A stretch of 34,432 nucleotides of DNA from Methylobacteriaceae bacterium (GTDB lineage Bacteria > Pseudomonadota > Alphaproteobacteria > Rhizobiales > Beijerinckiaceae), in contig CANEZL010000048.1 in NCBI GenBank assembly GCA_947444195.1, positions 1 to 34,432 on the forward strand, written 5' to 3'. A program made the position numbers and the translations under genes. How positions within the stretch are numbered: position 1 is the stretch's first letter; each line of letters starts with the position of its first letter. Shown in pieces: positions 7,303-14,093 of this stretch. Under the pieces are notes generated by a model. The model was not told where the DNA came from and ran no database searches. It saw nothing but the letters and a program-made list of their open reading frames with translations.

Positions 7303-7751
7303 TGGAGGCCGTCCGGCAGGAGGACAGGTTCGGCTGCGCGGTGGCATGCGTCGCCATGGTCCTCGGCCGCCCCTACGCCGCGGTGCGCGCGGCCCTCGGC
7401 GAGGTCGGCCGCGGGTCCACGCACGACGTCTGGGGCGAGCTCCTGATCCGGGAGAGCTATGCCCTGCAGCACCTCTACCGGGTGGACCAGGTCGCCCGGG
7501 GGCCGCGGCCGGCCTGGCCGCTGGCGCCGTGGGCTCCCATGCACCTGTGCGCCGTCGACGCTGGCGGCCCCGGGGCGCTCCTGGTGATCATGCTGGCCAA
7601 CGGGGCGGTGATGGACCCGGCGACGTCGACGCTGGGGCGACTGTCCGATTACCGGTCGGTGATCTCGATGACCGGCCTGTACCGCGTGGACGCGGCGCCG
7701 GCAGGGTTAATGCCGGGCGCGTCCGCCAGTGCGTCGACAACTCATGTGTGA
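7302..7751 (+). CDS. C39-like (papain-fold) cysteine peptidase domain protein, 149 residues
   Basis: The N-terminus has a Gln then Cys12 in RFGCAVACVAMVLG, followed by a short helix and a Tyr-containing helix as in peptidase C39/C39-like domains. H81 (APMHLCAVDAG) and D105 (GAVMDPATSTL) occupy the places of the catalytic His and Asp, and LSDYRSVISM matches the final strand region. Length fits a stand-alone C39-like domain. There is no ABC transporter part, signal peptide or double-glycine peptide nearby, so it is not a bacteriocin exporter. It may cleave a protein or isopeptide, or may be an inactive fold. It is the last gene of the coupled small-gene chain. Confidence 0.55.
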   Translation: MEAVRQEDRFGCAVACVAMVLGRPYAAVRAALGEVGRGSTHDVWGELLIRESYALQHLYRVDQVARGPRPAWPLAPWAPMHLCAVDAGGPGALLVIMLANGAVMDPATSTLGRLSDYRSVISMTGLYRVDAAPAGLMPGASASASTTHV

Positions 7752-7793
7752 GGCATCGAGGGCCTGACGAGCCTCGACGCCTCATATGTGAGG
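7741..7793. terminator. Large hairpin with nested palindromes between convergent genes
   Basis: Each arm contains a near-palindrome (CTCATGTGTGAG at 7741, CTCATATGTGAG at 7780). The arms pair through GCATCGAGG and CCTCGACGC around a 10-base loop. It overlaps the end of the gene stopping at 7751 and precedes a leftward gene ending at 7822. A bidirectional terminator without a T-run is the simplest reading. Confidence 0.5.
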
Positions 7794-7821
7794 CAAACCG
7801 CCCTCGCTGTGAGCGCCGCCG

Positions 7822-8049
7822 TTAACCCTTCAGGCCCGCCAGGCCCCGCCTCACGGCCGCCTCGACTGCGGCGCCTAGGCCGTCCGCCTCGTGCCCGTGC
7901 GCACGGGTTTCGTACAACGCGGCCGGCTCGCCCCTGCGCTCGACTAGGACCGTGCTGCGCTCCGGGCCGACCATCACTCGCACGGTGACCTCGATGACCG
8001 CGCCGGCGCCGGGGCCGTCCTCGACGGGATAGATGGGGGCGTCGCTCAT
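7822..8049 (-). CDS. Hypothetical 75-residue protein
   Basis: The ATG at 8049 opens MSDAPIYPVEDGPGAGAVIE, then a strand-like VTVRVMVGPERSTVLVERRG and a C-terminal helix ending GLAGLKG. No clear ribosome binding site precedes it. The layout (acidic start, two or three strands, one helix) resembles the 65-residue protein at 10568-10765, though identity is low. Function unknown. Confidence 0.45.
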   Translation of the reverse strand: MSDAPIYPVEDGPGAGAVIEVTVRVMVGPERSTVLVERRGEPAALYETRAHGHEADGLGAAVEAAVRRGLAGLKG

Positions 8050-8181
8050 GCTGCAATGATCGCCGGGGCCGCGGCCGCCCGCAATCCGCGTGACGAATCG
8101 GTCCACATCCCACACCCTGGCCGAGCGGTCCCCGTGCACGACGGCCGCGCCCCGGCCGGGGGGCTTGCCGCGGCATGAGAG

Positions 8182-8220
8182 GGGTCCCCGGTCGCGCGCC
8201 GGGGGCCCTTTCTGATTTTC
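8182..8220 (+). terminator. Rho-independent terminator, rightward
   Basis: A 10-bp stem (8182-8191 with 8199-8208, one G-T pair, loop TCGCGCG) is followed by TTTCTGATTTT. It terminates rightward transcription, although the nearest certain rightward gene ends at 7751. It may stop read-through from that operon, or follow an unrecognised short transcript starting near 8056. Confidence 0.6.
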
Positions 8221-8275
8221 ACGCGAGCGTGTGAACGGCGGGCCTGGACGGGGGAATTCACCCGAGCGTGTGAAC
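8218..8275. repeat. Two direct copies of a 19-bp near-palindrome
   Basis: TTCACGCGAGCGTGTGAAC at 8218-8236 and TTCACCCGAGCGTGTGAAC at 8257-8275 differ at one base and are 39 bp apart, close to four helical turns. Each has TTCAC...GTGTGAA dyad symmetry. The spacing and symmetry suit binding of a dimeric protein. They lie just after the end of the leftward gene at 8277. Confidence 0.55.
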
Positions 8276-8276
8276 C

Positions 8277-8534
8277 TCAGGCGGCGCGTGGGCAGGGCCG
8301 CGTCGTGGGCCTCGCGACGAGGAGCTCGCGCCGGTACGCCAAGCAGACGTCCGCCACGGCTGGCTGGCCGGTATGGCGCGTCGCCGGCGCCGGCCCCTCG
8401 ATGCGGGCGTGGTGCCGGCAGGTCGAGCACCGCCCGGCGGGATCCTCACGCCGGAACCCGCGGACGTCGTCGGGGACCGCGAAAGGGCGCGTGCCAGTGA
8501 GAGAGGTGAGGCCAAGGTAGGCGTTGGCGGGCAT
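8277..8534 (-). CDS. Hypothetical 85-residue protein with CxxC motif
   Basis: The start at 8534 (MPANAYLGLTSLTGTRPFAV) is chosen because GGAG lies 7 bases upstream. An ATG 57 bases earlier has none. The middle has RCSTCRHHARI and a further cysteine in DVCLAYRREL, so a small zinc site is possible. It is a leftward single gene close to the attachment-site region. Family not recognised. Confidence 0.55.
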   Translation of the reverse strand: MPANAYLGLTSLTGTRPFAVPDDVRGFRREDPAGRCSTCRHHARIEGPAPATRHTGQPAVADVCLAYRRELLVARPTTRPCPRAA

Positions 8535-8625
8535 GTCCGTCTCCGCGGTGGGACAGACCATTCTTCGCGCGAGCCTGCCGGAGTTCGACACCGAGCATGC
8601 GCGAGCCAGCGATACGAGGTTGGGC

Positions 8626-8881
8626 GTGGTATCCCGGTGGTATCCCCCGCTTCCAGGGATACCACCTGATCAGTCTAAGTGCCTGCGGGGATTGGAGCGG
8701 GCGATCGGGATCGAACCGACGACATTCAGCTTGGGAAGCTTTAGAGCCGGAATTTCGGCATGCGCGAAAGCTGTTAACCACGCCGCCTAAATCACTCAAT
8801 ACACACCATTTTCCGGCAGTCCTGCGCAGTCGACTGCGTTGCGGGACCCTGCAGGGCCGTGTTGTATCAGCGTTGTATCCC
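8626..8881. repeat. GTNGTATC repeats on both sides of the tRNA-Gly fragment (candidate integrase arm sites)
   Basis: GTGGTATCCC occurs at 8626-8635 and 8637-8646 and inverted at 8656-8665. GTTGTATCAG is at 8861-8870 and GTTGTATCCC at 8872-8881. The pairs on each side are 11 bp apart, one helical turn. Positions 8636-8646 and 8656-8666 also form a perfect 11-bp stem with a 9-base loop. Clustered repeats flanking a tRNA-derived core are what lambda-type attP arms look like. The right pair lies directly in front of the integrase start and could also autoregulate it. Confidence 0.55.
8693..8740 (-). other. 3' half of a tRNA-Gly(CCC) gene: integrase attachment core
   Basis: Reading leftward from 8740 the sequence gives the anticodon loop TTCCCAA (anticodon CCC), the 3' anticodon stem GCTGA, a T-arm with loop TTCGATC, the acceptor strand CGCCCGC and a discriminator T with encoded CCA ending at 8693. 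No matching D-arm or 5' acceptor strand exists to the right, and the 5' side of the anticodon stem no longer pairs well. It is therefore a partial copy, as left by tyrosine integrases that recombine in the anticodon loop. It is not a working tRNA gene. Confidence 0.75.
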
Positions 8882-8895
8882 ATGCGGAGGGCACG

Positions 8896-10512
8896 GTGGC
8901 GAAGACGCGAGGCAGCTACGAGCGGGAGCGGATCCTCCTCACGGCCGACACCGTGAAGCGAGCGACGAGGATGATCGACGAAGGCACGGTCCCAGGCCGT
9001 GGCATCGAGTTCGCGGACACGGCCAAGGCCTCACCGGGGCTCACTCTCCGGGTCACGCGGGCGAGCGGCACGTGGTACCTGCGCCACCGCAGGGGAACGC
9101 TCCGGCTCGGCGGCCTCGACACGCTCGACCTCCCGGCGGCGCGGATCGCCGCGAGCCGGGCCCGTACGGACTTCGAGAGCGGCTACGACCCGCGCCAGGA
9201 CCTCGGGGTCCTGCAGGTCTCCATGGAGCGAGGCCGATCGTTCGAGCAGGCGGCTGAGCTGGCCTACGCGCCTAGCGAGCCCTATCCGGTTGAGGCCACC
9301 GAGGAAGAGCGGCGCCTGCGCGGGCCGTGGCTGTGGCGGGATCTCGTCGACCTCTACCTCGAAGTACACCTGCCCACGCTGCGGGCCGGCTGGGACAGTC
9401 AGTACGAACGCACCCTGCGGCTGCCGGAATTTGAGGACATCGCCCAGACGAGGGTGTTCGAGCTCACGCTCGCCGAGTTCGAGCGGGTGCGCGACGCGCT
9501 GGTGCGGAACCAGGCGGCCAGCACCGCGGCGCGGGCGATGGCGCACGCGAGGGCCGCTCTCGATTGGGGGCACTCCGAGCACTCGGGGCTGTGCGGCTGG
9601 ACGGAGCAGGACCCCGCATGGTGGAACAAGCGTGCCAAGGTCAGGTACAAGGCGCAGGTTCGCGACCACACACCCACCATCGCCGAGCTCGTCCGGACGC
9701 TCGTCGTCGCGGAGCACTGCCGGACCCTCGGGAGCACGGAGCAGGAGACGACGCCGGGGACGATCGCGGCCTTATGGGCCGTCGTCCTGACCGCGCAGCG
9801 GACCGGCGCCCTCGGCGGGACACAACGGGCGACCATTATCCCGGTGCCGGACCACCCCGACTGGGTCGCCTGGAACTGGACCGGCGAGGAGATGAAGGGC
9901 GGTACGAATGCAGGCCGGCCGCACGGCCTGCCGATCCCGCCCGAGGCGCAGGAGGTCCTCGCCCGGTTCGAACGTGATCCGGACGGCGAGTGGCTGTTTC
10001 CGAGCCGCGCCAAGGGGCGGCACGTCACAAGCGACGGCATCAATCAGCTTCTCTACAGGCTGCAGGGGAAGCCGAAGCCCGGGAAGCAGGGGGCGGTCAC
10101 GACGCGGCAGCGGGACTGGCTGAAGCTCGCCGGGGTCCGGCACTGGACCCCGCACGACGCGCGTCGCACCCTCTCTTCATTCCTGACGGACGAGGAGCTA
10201 GGCGGTGCCGGCAGCGCGATCCTGGCGCACAGCACTGGCAAGAAGGACGACCCCGACGCCCAAGTCGAAGACATCACCCGGCGGGTCTACGCCCGGGCGC
10301 AGCGTTTCCCGCTGAAGGCCAAGGGCATGCGGGTTTGGGTGCGCCACGTCCTCGAAGCATACGAACGCGAGCGTCCGATCGTGGAGCGGATCCTGCGCTC
10401 GGCCCCGCCCGTGGAAGCGGTCGCGCCCCAACCGGCGCCCGAGGCCCCCGTGCGGGGGCCCGGCCGGCCGCGGAAGCCGAAGCCGAAGGCGGAGAAGAAG
10501 CCGCGGCGCTGA
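8896..10512 (+). CDS. Tyrosine recombinase/integrase, 538 residues
   Basis: I chose the GTG at 8896 because GGAGG lies about 6 bases upstream. The N-terminal part resembles the DNA-binding region of phage and island integrases, with a TLRVTRASGTWYLRHRRGTL stretch. The catalytic domain shows the box-I arginine (TAQRTGAL), HDARRT with the second His and Arg, LAHST, and the nucleophile in RRVYARAQRF. A Pro/Lys-rich tail (GRPRKPKPKAEKKPRR) ends the protein. At 538 residues it is longer than typical phage integrases because of a large central region. It stands beside a tRNA-derived core and repeats, so it should insert its element into tRNA-Gly(CCC). Confidence 0.85.
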   Translation: MAKTRGSYERERILLTADTVKRATRMIDEGTVPGRGIEFADTAKASPGLTLRVTRASGTWYLRHRRGTLRLGGLDTLDLPAARIAASRARTDFESGYDPRQDLGVLQVSMERGRSFEQAAELAYAPSEPYPVEATEEERRLRGPWLWRDLVDLYLEVHLPTLRAGWDSQYERTLRLPEFEDIAQTRVFELTLAEFERVRDALVRNQAASTAARAMAHARAALDWGHSEHSGLCGWTEQDPAWWNKRAKVRYKAQVRDHTPTIAELVRTLVVAEHCRTLGSTEQETTPGTIAALWAVVLTAQRTGALGGTQRATIIPVPDHPDWVAWNWTGEEMKGGTNAGRPHGLPIPPEAQEVLARFERDPDGEWLFPSRAKGRHVTSDGINQLLYRLQGKPKPGKQGAVTTRQRDWLKLAGVRHWTPHDARRTLSSFLTDEELGGAGSAILAHSTGKKDDPDAQVEDITRRVYARAQRFPLKAKGMRVWVRHVLEAYERERPIVERILRSAPPVEAVAPQPAPEAPVRGPGRPRKPKPKAEKKPRR

Positions 10513-10567
10513 ACCTCCGCAGCCGCCCGGGCTTGCCCGCGCGCGGGGCCGGCGCGATCCTCCCGGC

Positions 10568-10765
10568 ATGCCCGACGACGAGACCGCCCCGCCCGAGATG
10601 ACCGTGACCGTCCGCCTGCACGCCGACGGCGCCGTCGTCGTCTCCTCGCCCGGGACGCCCCCGCACCGCATCGTCGCCGTCCGGGCGAAGCGCGCCCGCG
10701 CCGCGGGGCAGCGGGTTGCCGAGCTCGTGGAGGAGGCCCTGCAGGCGCGGGAGCGCCGGCCGTGA
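10568..10765 (+). CDS. Hypothetical 65-residue protein
   Basis: The ATG at 10568 opens MPDDETAPPEMTVTVRLHAD, followed by strand-like VVVSSPG and a basic C-terminal helix (RAKRARAAGQRVAELVEEAL). There is no good ribosome binding site, so translation may be leaderless or weak. The layout is similar to the 75-residue protein at 7822-8049 on the other side of the integrase. Function unknown. Confidence 0.45.
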   Translation: MPDDETAPPEMTVTVRLHADGAVVVSSPGTPPHRIVAVRAKRARAAGQRVAELVEEALQARERRP

Positions 10766-10836
10766 GCCGATCCCCTGGACTCCCCTAGGTTGCGTGGTAT
10801 GCCGAGGGGCAAAGACGATCTCGCCGGGGCGGGGAC

Positions 10837-11352
10837 TTGATCAGTCGCGAGCACACCCAGGAGGCCCTGTCGCTCGCGTACGTCCATGCCCTGGCCGGTC
10901 GCGCCGGGCTCAACATCGCCGCCAAGCCGATCTTCGACTACGGCATCGACGGCTACTTCTACCGGGTGAAGATGCGCGGGCGGGAGCGCGTCGAGACCGG
11001 CACCCCCGTCCGCTTCCAGATGAAGGCGAGCGTCGACTGGGAGCACGAGGAAGAGCACGTCGTCTACGACCTGGAGGCGCGCGCGCACCGGACCATCGCC
11101 GAGCGCGACCCTGGCGATGTCATGACCATCCTCATCCTACTCTGCCTGCCCCGGGACGAGGTCCAGTGGCTGACCGGGTCCGAGACCGAGATGTACCTGC
11201 GGCACTGCTGCTACTGGTACCGGACGGAGGATCCGCCGACCGACAACGTTTCGACGAAGCGCATCCGGATCCCGCGCAGCAACGTGCTGACACCTGACAG
11301 CCTCCAGGGCATCATGACGCTCGCCCGCGAGGAGGCCCTGGCAGGCCGATGA
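10837..11352 (+). CDS. DUF4365-domain protein (PD-(D/E)XK nuclease-like), 171 residues
   Basis: The sequence follows the DUF4365 pattern: E9 in the first helix (TQEALSLAYV), DYGIDG with D34 and D38, FQMKAS with Q61 and K63, then the strand LILLCLPRDEVQWLTG and the YWYRTEDPP and IRIPRSNVLTPDSLQGIM segments. E...D...QXK is the active-site signature of PD-(D/E)XK-type nucleases, to which DUF4365 has been related. The start is TTG at 10837. A 13-codon ORF (ATG 10799) ends on the overlapping TGA, suggesting coupled translation. Its stop overlaps the next ATG as ATGA, so the two proteins are made together. Position behind an integrase suggests a defence or addiction role, which is an inference. Confidence 0.75.
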   Translation: MISREHTQEALSLAYVHALAGRAGLNIAAKPIFDYGIDGYFYRVKMRGRERVETGTPVRFQMKASVDWEHEEEHVVYDLEARAHRTIAERDPGDVMTILILLCLPRDEVQWLTGSETEMYLRHCCYWYRTEDPPTDNVSTKRIRIPRSNVLTPDSLQGIMTLAREEALAGR

Positions 11353-12479
11353 CCAGCGAGCCAGACGACATCGAGCGCGTGCCGCTCGGCTCCCTCAAGC
11401 GCTACCTGGCGACGGCCGGGTGGCGCAGGCAGGCGCTGCGCAGCGGGCTGGAGCTCTTCGCCCTTGGGCCCGATGACGACGAGATCGAGATCCTCCTGCC
11501 CGGCACGTCGCAGGCTCGCGACGCCCAGGTTCGGATCGGCCAAGCCGTCCGAACGCTGACCGCTCTCGAAGACCGGGACCCGGCCGCGGTCATCGCGGCG
11601 ATCCGGGCCATCAGCTACGACCTGATCAAGTCGCGGCTGCCGGACTCGGTCATCCGGCACGACACGATCAAGCTCGGCACGGCCGAGGAGTTCATCCGGC
11701 GCATGGCCCGGCTCCTCGCCGCCTCCGCCCACGCCGAGCTGCACGCGAGCGCCTACTTCACCCGCGTCGACGGCGTGGCCCAGCGCTACGCCGACGAGTG
11801 CCGGTTCGGGCACACGTTCCGCGGCTCCTTCGGCTTCACGGTCGAGAGCCCGGTCGGCCCGAACACGATCATGCCCGGCGAGGCCGCCCCGCCGGCGCCG
11901 CCCCTGGAGCGCCGCACGGTGCAGCGGCTCGCCCGCGGGCTGCGCCTCATCGAGGGGGCGATCGCCCGCGAGGACCCCGGCGAGATCGTGCGGGGCTACG
12001 AGGCCGGGCTCAACGCGAACGCCTGCGAGGAGCTCGCTGCCCTGGTCGAGGTTCCGCATGCCGGCGAGGTGCGGCTCGACATCGTCTTCTCGCCCGAGTG
12101 GGGCGTGCCAGACGTCGGGGCGGCCCCCTCGTTCGAGATCCGGCACGCGCTATCGGCTGAGATCATGCGCGAGGCGGCGAAGGCTCTGCGCCACTCCGAC
12201 GAGGAGCGGCGGCGCACGATCATCGGCAAGATCCGGACGCTCCATTCCAATGAGAACCCGAGCGACCTCTTCAGCATTTCGGGCACCCAGGACGTCATCG
12301 TCGAGTGGGACAGCGACGAGCACGGCATGATCCGGGTGCGGGTCTCGCTGCCCCCCGAGGAGTACCTGCAGGCCGTCGACGCCCACAAGACCGGGCGCAT
12401 GGTCTCGATCCACGGCGAGCTCAAGCCGCCGGGACGGTTCTGGCGCCTCGAAAACCCGAGGGACTTCACCCTGCTCTGA
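11349..12479 (+). CDS. Hypothetical 376-residue partner of the DUF4365 protein
   Basis: The ATG at 11349 overlaps the DUF4365 stop. The N-terminus (VPLGSLKRYLATAGWRRQAL, then FALGPDDDEIEILLPGT) has a strand-helix pattern. Later come helical stretches (AEEFIRRMARLLAASAHAEL) and a beta-rich C-terminal part (DVIVEWDSDEHGMIRVRVSL) ending FWRLENPRDFTLL. The overall form seems familiar from genes that travel with DUF4365, but I have no named domain for it and see no catalytic motif. It may sense the trigger or restrain the nuclease. It ends tail-to-tail with the leftward gene at 12484, only four bases apart. Confidence 0.7.
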   Translation: MTSEPDDIERVPLGSLKRYLATAGWRRQALRSGLELFALGPDDDEIEILLPGTSQARDAQVRIGQAVRTLTALEDRDPAAVIAAIRAISYDLIKSRLPDSVIRHDTIKLGTAEEFIRRMARLLAASAHAELHASAYFTRVDGVAQRYADECRFGHTFRGSFGFTVESPVGPNTIMPGEAAPPAPPLERRTVQRLARGLRLIEGAIAREDPGEIVRGYEAGLNANACEELAALVEVPHAGEVRLDIVFSPEWGVPDVGAAPSFEIRHALSAEIMREAAKALRHSDEERRRTIIGKIRTLHSNENPSDLFSISGTQDVIVEWDSDEHGMIRVRVSLPPEEYLQAVDAHKTGRMVSIHGELKPPGRFWRLENPRDFTLL

Positions 12480-12483
12480 CCGG

Positions 12484-12834
12484 CTAAGCCCGCCTCGCCA
12501 TGAGCGCGAGGGGCGACAGGGCGACCCGCACCGGCCCGAGGGCGGGCGTCGCCGGCGCCGGGATCGCGGCCGTCTCGTTCGCCTTGAGCCAGGCGAGCTG
12601 CGCGGCGGTGGCGACGTTCATCATGAGGCCGGCCGGGGCGATGCCGGGCTCGGCCGAGACGCCGACCCGCCGGAGCCGGCCGACGCCCTGCCGGAAGCCG
12701 CGCTTCCGCACGCGCTCCCAGTCCTCCTTGGTCTCCGCGTAGATCCCTGGCTGGATCGCCCCCTCGATCGGGGCGCCCGTCAGGGGGGAGAGCTCGGACG
12801 GCCAGTAGCGGTCCTTGTGCCAGAGGGTCGTCAT
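12484..12834 (-). CDS. Hypothetical 116-residue protein
   Basis: The ATG at 12834 opens MTTLWHKDRYWPSELSPLTG and continues EGAIQPGIYAETKEDWERVR. The C-terminal half is Ala/Pro-rich. It begins two bases after the stop of the frameshifted gene upstream and is the last gene of a leftward chain that starts at 14093. Function unknown. Confidence 0.6.
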   Translation of the reverse strand: MTTLWHKDRYWPSELSPLTGAPIEGAIQPGIYAETKEDWERVRKRGFRQGVGRLRRVGVSAEPGIAPAGLMMNVATAAQLAWLKANETAAIPAPATPALGPVRVALSPLALMARRA

Positions 12835-12836
12835 GG

Positions 12837-13218
12837 TCAGGCGGCCTCCGCCAGTTCGCGCTTGGCCTCGCTGAGGGCGTAAGCCTTCATGCCGAGATTG
12901 TACGGGCAGTTCGGATCCAGCTGGTCCCAGGCCGGGCGACCCCTGACCCGCTTCCTGCCGGCTTCGTAGAGCTCGCGGGCGCGTCGCTCGACCCGGGCCT
13001 GCGCGATGCACTCGGCCGGGCTGTAGGCCGCCCGGGGCCTTCCTCTCTCGCGGGAGGCCGCAGCCCGTGGCGCGGATCATCCGCGCCGCGGAGCTCTCCA
13101 TCTCCGGCACGGCAGGCACGGAGGGGGTCTCGAACTCTTCGACGGAGAGGCCGACGCACCGGGCGAGGTGCTCCACCATGAAGCGTCGGAAGCCGTCGGC
13201 GTCGCGGTTCTCGCTCAC
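12837..13218 (-). pseudogene. Frameshifted hypothetical gene (about 127 codons)
   Basis: The GTG at 13218, overlapping the previous stop as GTGA, gives VSENRDADGFRRFMVEHLARC up to about RMIRATGCGLPRER. From there the coding character moves to another frame that reads RGRPRAAYSPAECIAQARVE..., then DPNCPYNLGMKAYALSEAKRELAEAA and stops at 12837. The total length is 382 bases, one more than a multiple of three. A single-base indel near 13045-13080 explains this. It may be a true mutation or a sequencing error. Confidence 0.65.
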
Positions 13219-13379
13219 GGGCAGTTGTCCTTCTTGGCCGAGACCTCCCGCAGAAGGTCGTCGAGGCGCCCCTTCAGCGGGGGCCGGCGCAGCTCCTGGA
13301 GGGCGATCACGGCGACGATCGCGACGGCCACGCACAGGAGGGCGGCCGAGGTCAGGACGACGATGCCGGTCGTGCTCAT
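13215..13379 (-). CDS. Small single-pass membrane protein, 54 residues
   Basis: The ATG at 13379 overlaps the upstream stop as ATGA, and its own stop overlaps the next start as GTGA. Residues 5-27 form one hydrophobic segment (GIVVLTSAALLCVAVAIVAV), followed by a charged tail (QELRRPPLKGRLDDLLREVS, ending KKDNCP). This is typical of small phage or plasmid membrane proteins. Function unknown. Confidence 0.6.
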   Translation of the reverse strand: MSTTGIVVLTSAALLCVAVAIVAVIALQELRRPPLKGRLDDLLREVSAKKDNCP

Positions 13380-13630
13380 GGGGCACCCCCGAGCAGCGCG
13401 GTCGCGACCGGGGCGCGCTCGCTCTCCGGGAGCAGGGCGAGCCGCTCCTCGACGAGCTCCCAGATGACGATCGTCACCCGGCGGTCGAGGATGTCCTCGC
13501 CGATGTCGAGGGCGGCCCAGGCCTCCCGCGCAGCCTCGGGGGCGCGGCCCTCCCGCATGTCCGTGACCGCCGCGCGGAAGGCGTGCTGCTGCTCGGGGAC
13601 GAGGGCGGCGTAGAAGGCGCGGCTGCTCAT
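13376..13630 (-). CDS. Hypothetical 84-residue helical protein
   Basis: The ATG at 13630 overlaps the upstream stop as ATGA and the product ends overlapping the next start. It is helical (MSSRAFYAALVPEQQHAFRA, then AWAALDIGEDILDRRVTIVI). No cysteine pairs or catalytic motifs are seen. It is one of at least five coupled genes in this leftward chain. Function unknown. Confidence 0.6.
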   Translation of the reverse strand: MSSRAFYAALVPEQQHAFRAAVTDMREGRAPEAAREAWAALDIGEDILDRRVTIVIWELVEERLALLPESERAPVATALLGGAP

Positions 13631-13848
13631 ACCCGGCCCTCGGTGATCAGCCCGCGGGCGACGAGCACCCCGTAGATGCCTACCGCCGTTTCGGTCTCAT
13701 TCAGGCCGTGGTCGCGCCCCGTCACGAGCGCGTTGCGGATGACCTCCCACGGCGAGGGGGCCGGCTCGACCGGCGCCCACAGCGGCGACTTGGGGAACCT
13801 CCCGTGGAGGCGGGCCCGCAGCTCCGGCGGGATCGGGGCGCGGGTCAT
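13627..13848 (-). CDS. Hypothetical 73-residue protein
   Basis: The ATG at 13848 overlaps the upstream stop as ATGA. The product begins MTRAPIPPELRARLHGRFPK and has a helical second half (PWEVIRNALVTGRDHGLNET, then TAVGIYGVLVARGLITEGRV). The second half has the feel of a small helix-turn-helix, but no family match can be claimed. Confidence 0.55.
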   Translation of the reverse strand: MTRAPIPPELRARLHGRFPKSPLWAPVEPAPSPWEVIRNALVTGRDHGLNETETAVGIYGVLVARGLITEGRV

Positions 13849-14093
13849 GCCGACCGTCCCGAGCGACGCTCGCGGATCCGCCGGCGCTCCCGGTCCGCGT
13901 GCCTGCTCCAGAGGAGGCCCAGAGCGCCGATCGCCATCAAGAAGAGACCGATCGCGACCGGCCCCCAGATCGGGGCGAGCACCCACAACCACGACCACTC
14001 GATGTAGCCGGTGAGCTTTAGCCCGATGAAGAGGATGCAGAGGAGGCCGAAGAAGCCGATCCCCGACGACGTCCCCGAGTTGTCCTGCGCCAT
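13845..14093 (-). CDS. Small membrane protein of the transmembrane Fragile-X-F type, 82 residues
   Basis: Two hydrophobic segments, about residues 12-29 (GIGFFGLLCILFIGLKLTG) and 34-60, are joined by IEWSWLWVLAPIWGP. A KLTG.I.WSW.WVL.P.W pattern is what databases label transmembrane Fragile-X-F protein in phages and plasmids. A basic tail (RHADRERRRIRERRSGR) should face the cytoplasm. It is the first gene of the leftward chain. Its start at 14093 faces the divergent AAA+ operon at 14505. Confidence 0.6.
   Translation of the reverse strand: MAQDNSGTSSGIGFFGLLCILFIGLKLTGYIEWSWLWVLAPIWGPVAIGLFLMAIGALGLLWSRHADRERRRIRERRSGRSA

Noticed and set aside
7302..7751. Bacteriocin-processing ABC exporter (true peptidase C39)
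   Set aside because: Only the C39-like domain is present, without membrane or ATPase parts and without a double-glycine precursor peptide nearby.
8693..8787. Possible complete tRNA of about 95 bases on the leftward strand
   Set aside because: The 3' half is a good tRNA-Gly, but no 5' acceptor or D-arm pairs with it at any reasonable distance, so it is treated as an attachment-site remnant.
7741..8881. CRISPR array suggested by clustered palindromic repeats
   Set aside because: Repeats are too few, differ from each other, are irregularly spaced, and no cas genes are present.
7822..10765. Small proteins at 7822-8049 and 10568-10765 as a duplicated pair around the integrase
   Set aside because: Layout is similar but identity by eye is too low to claim homology.
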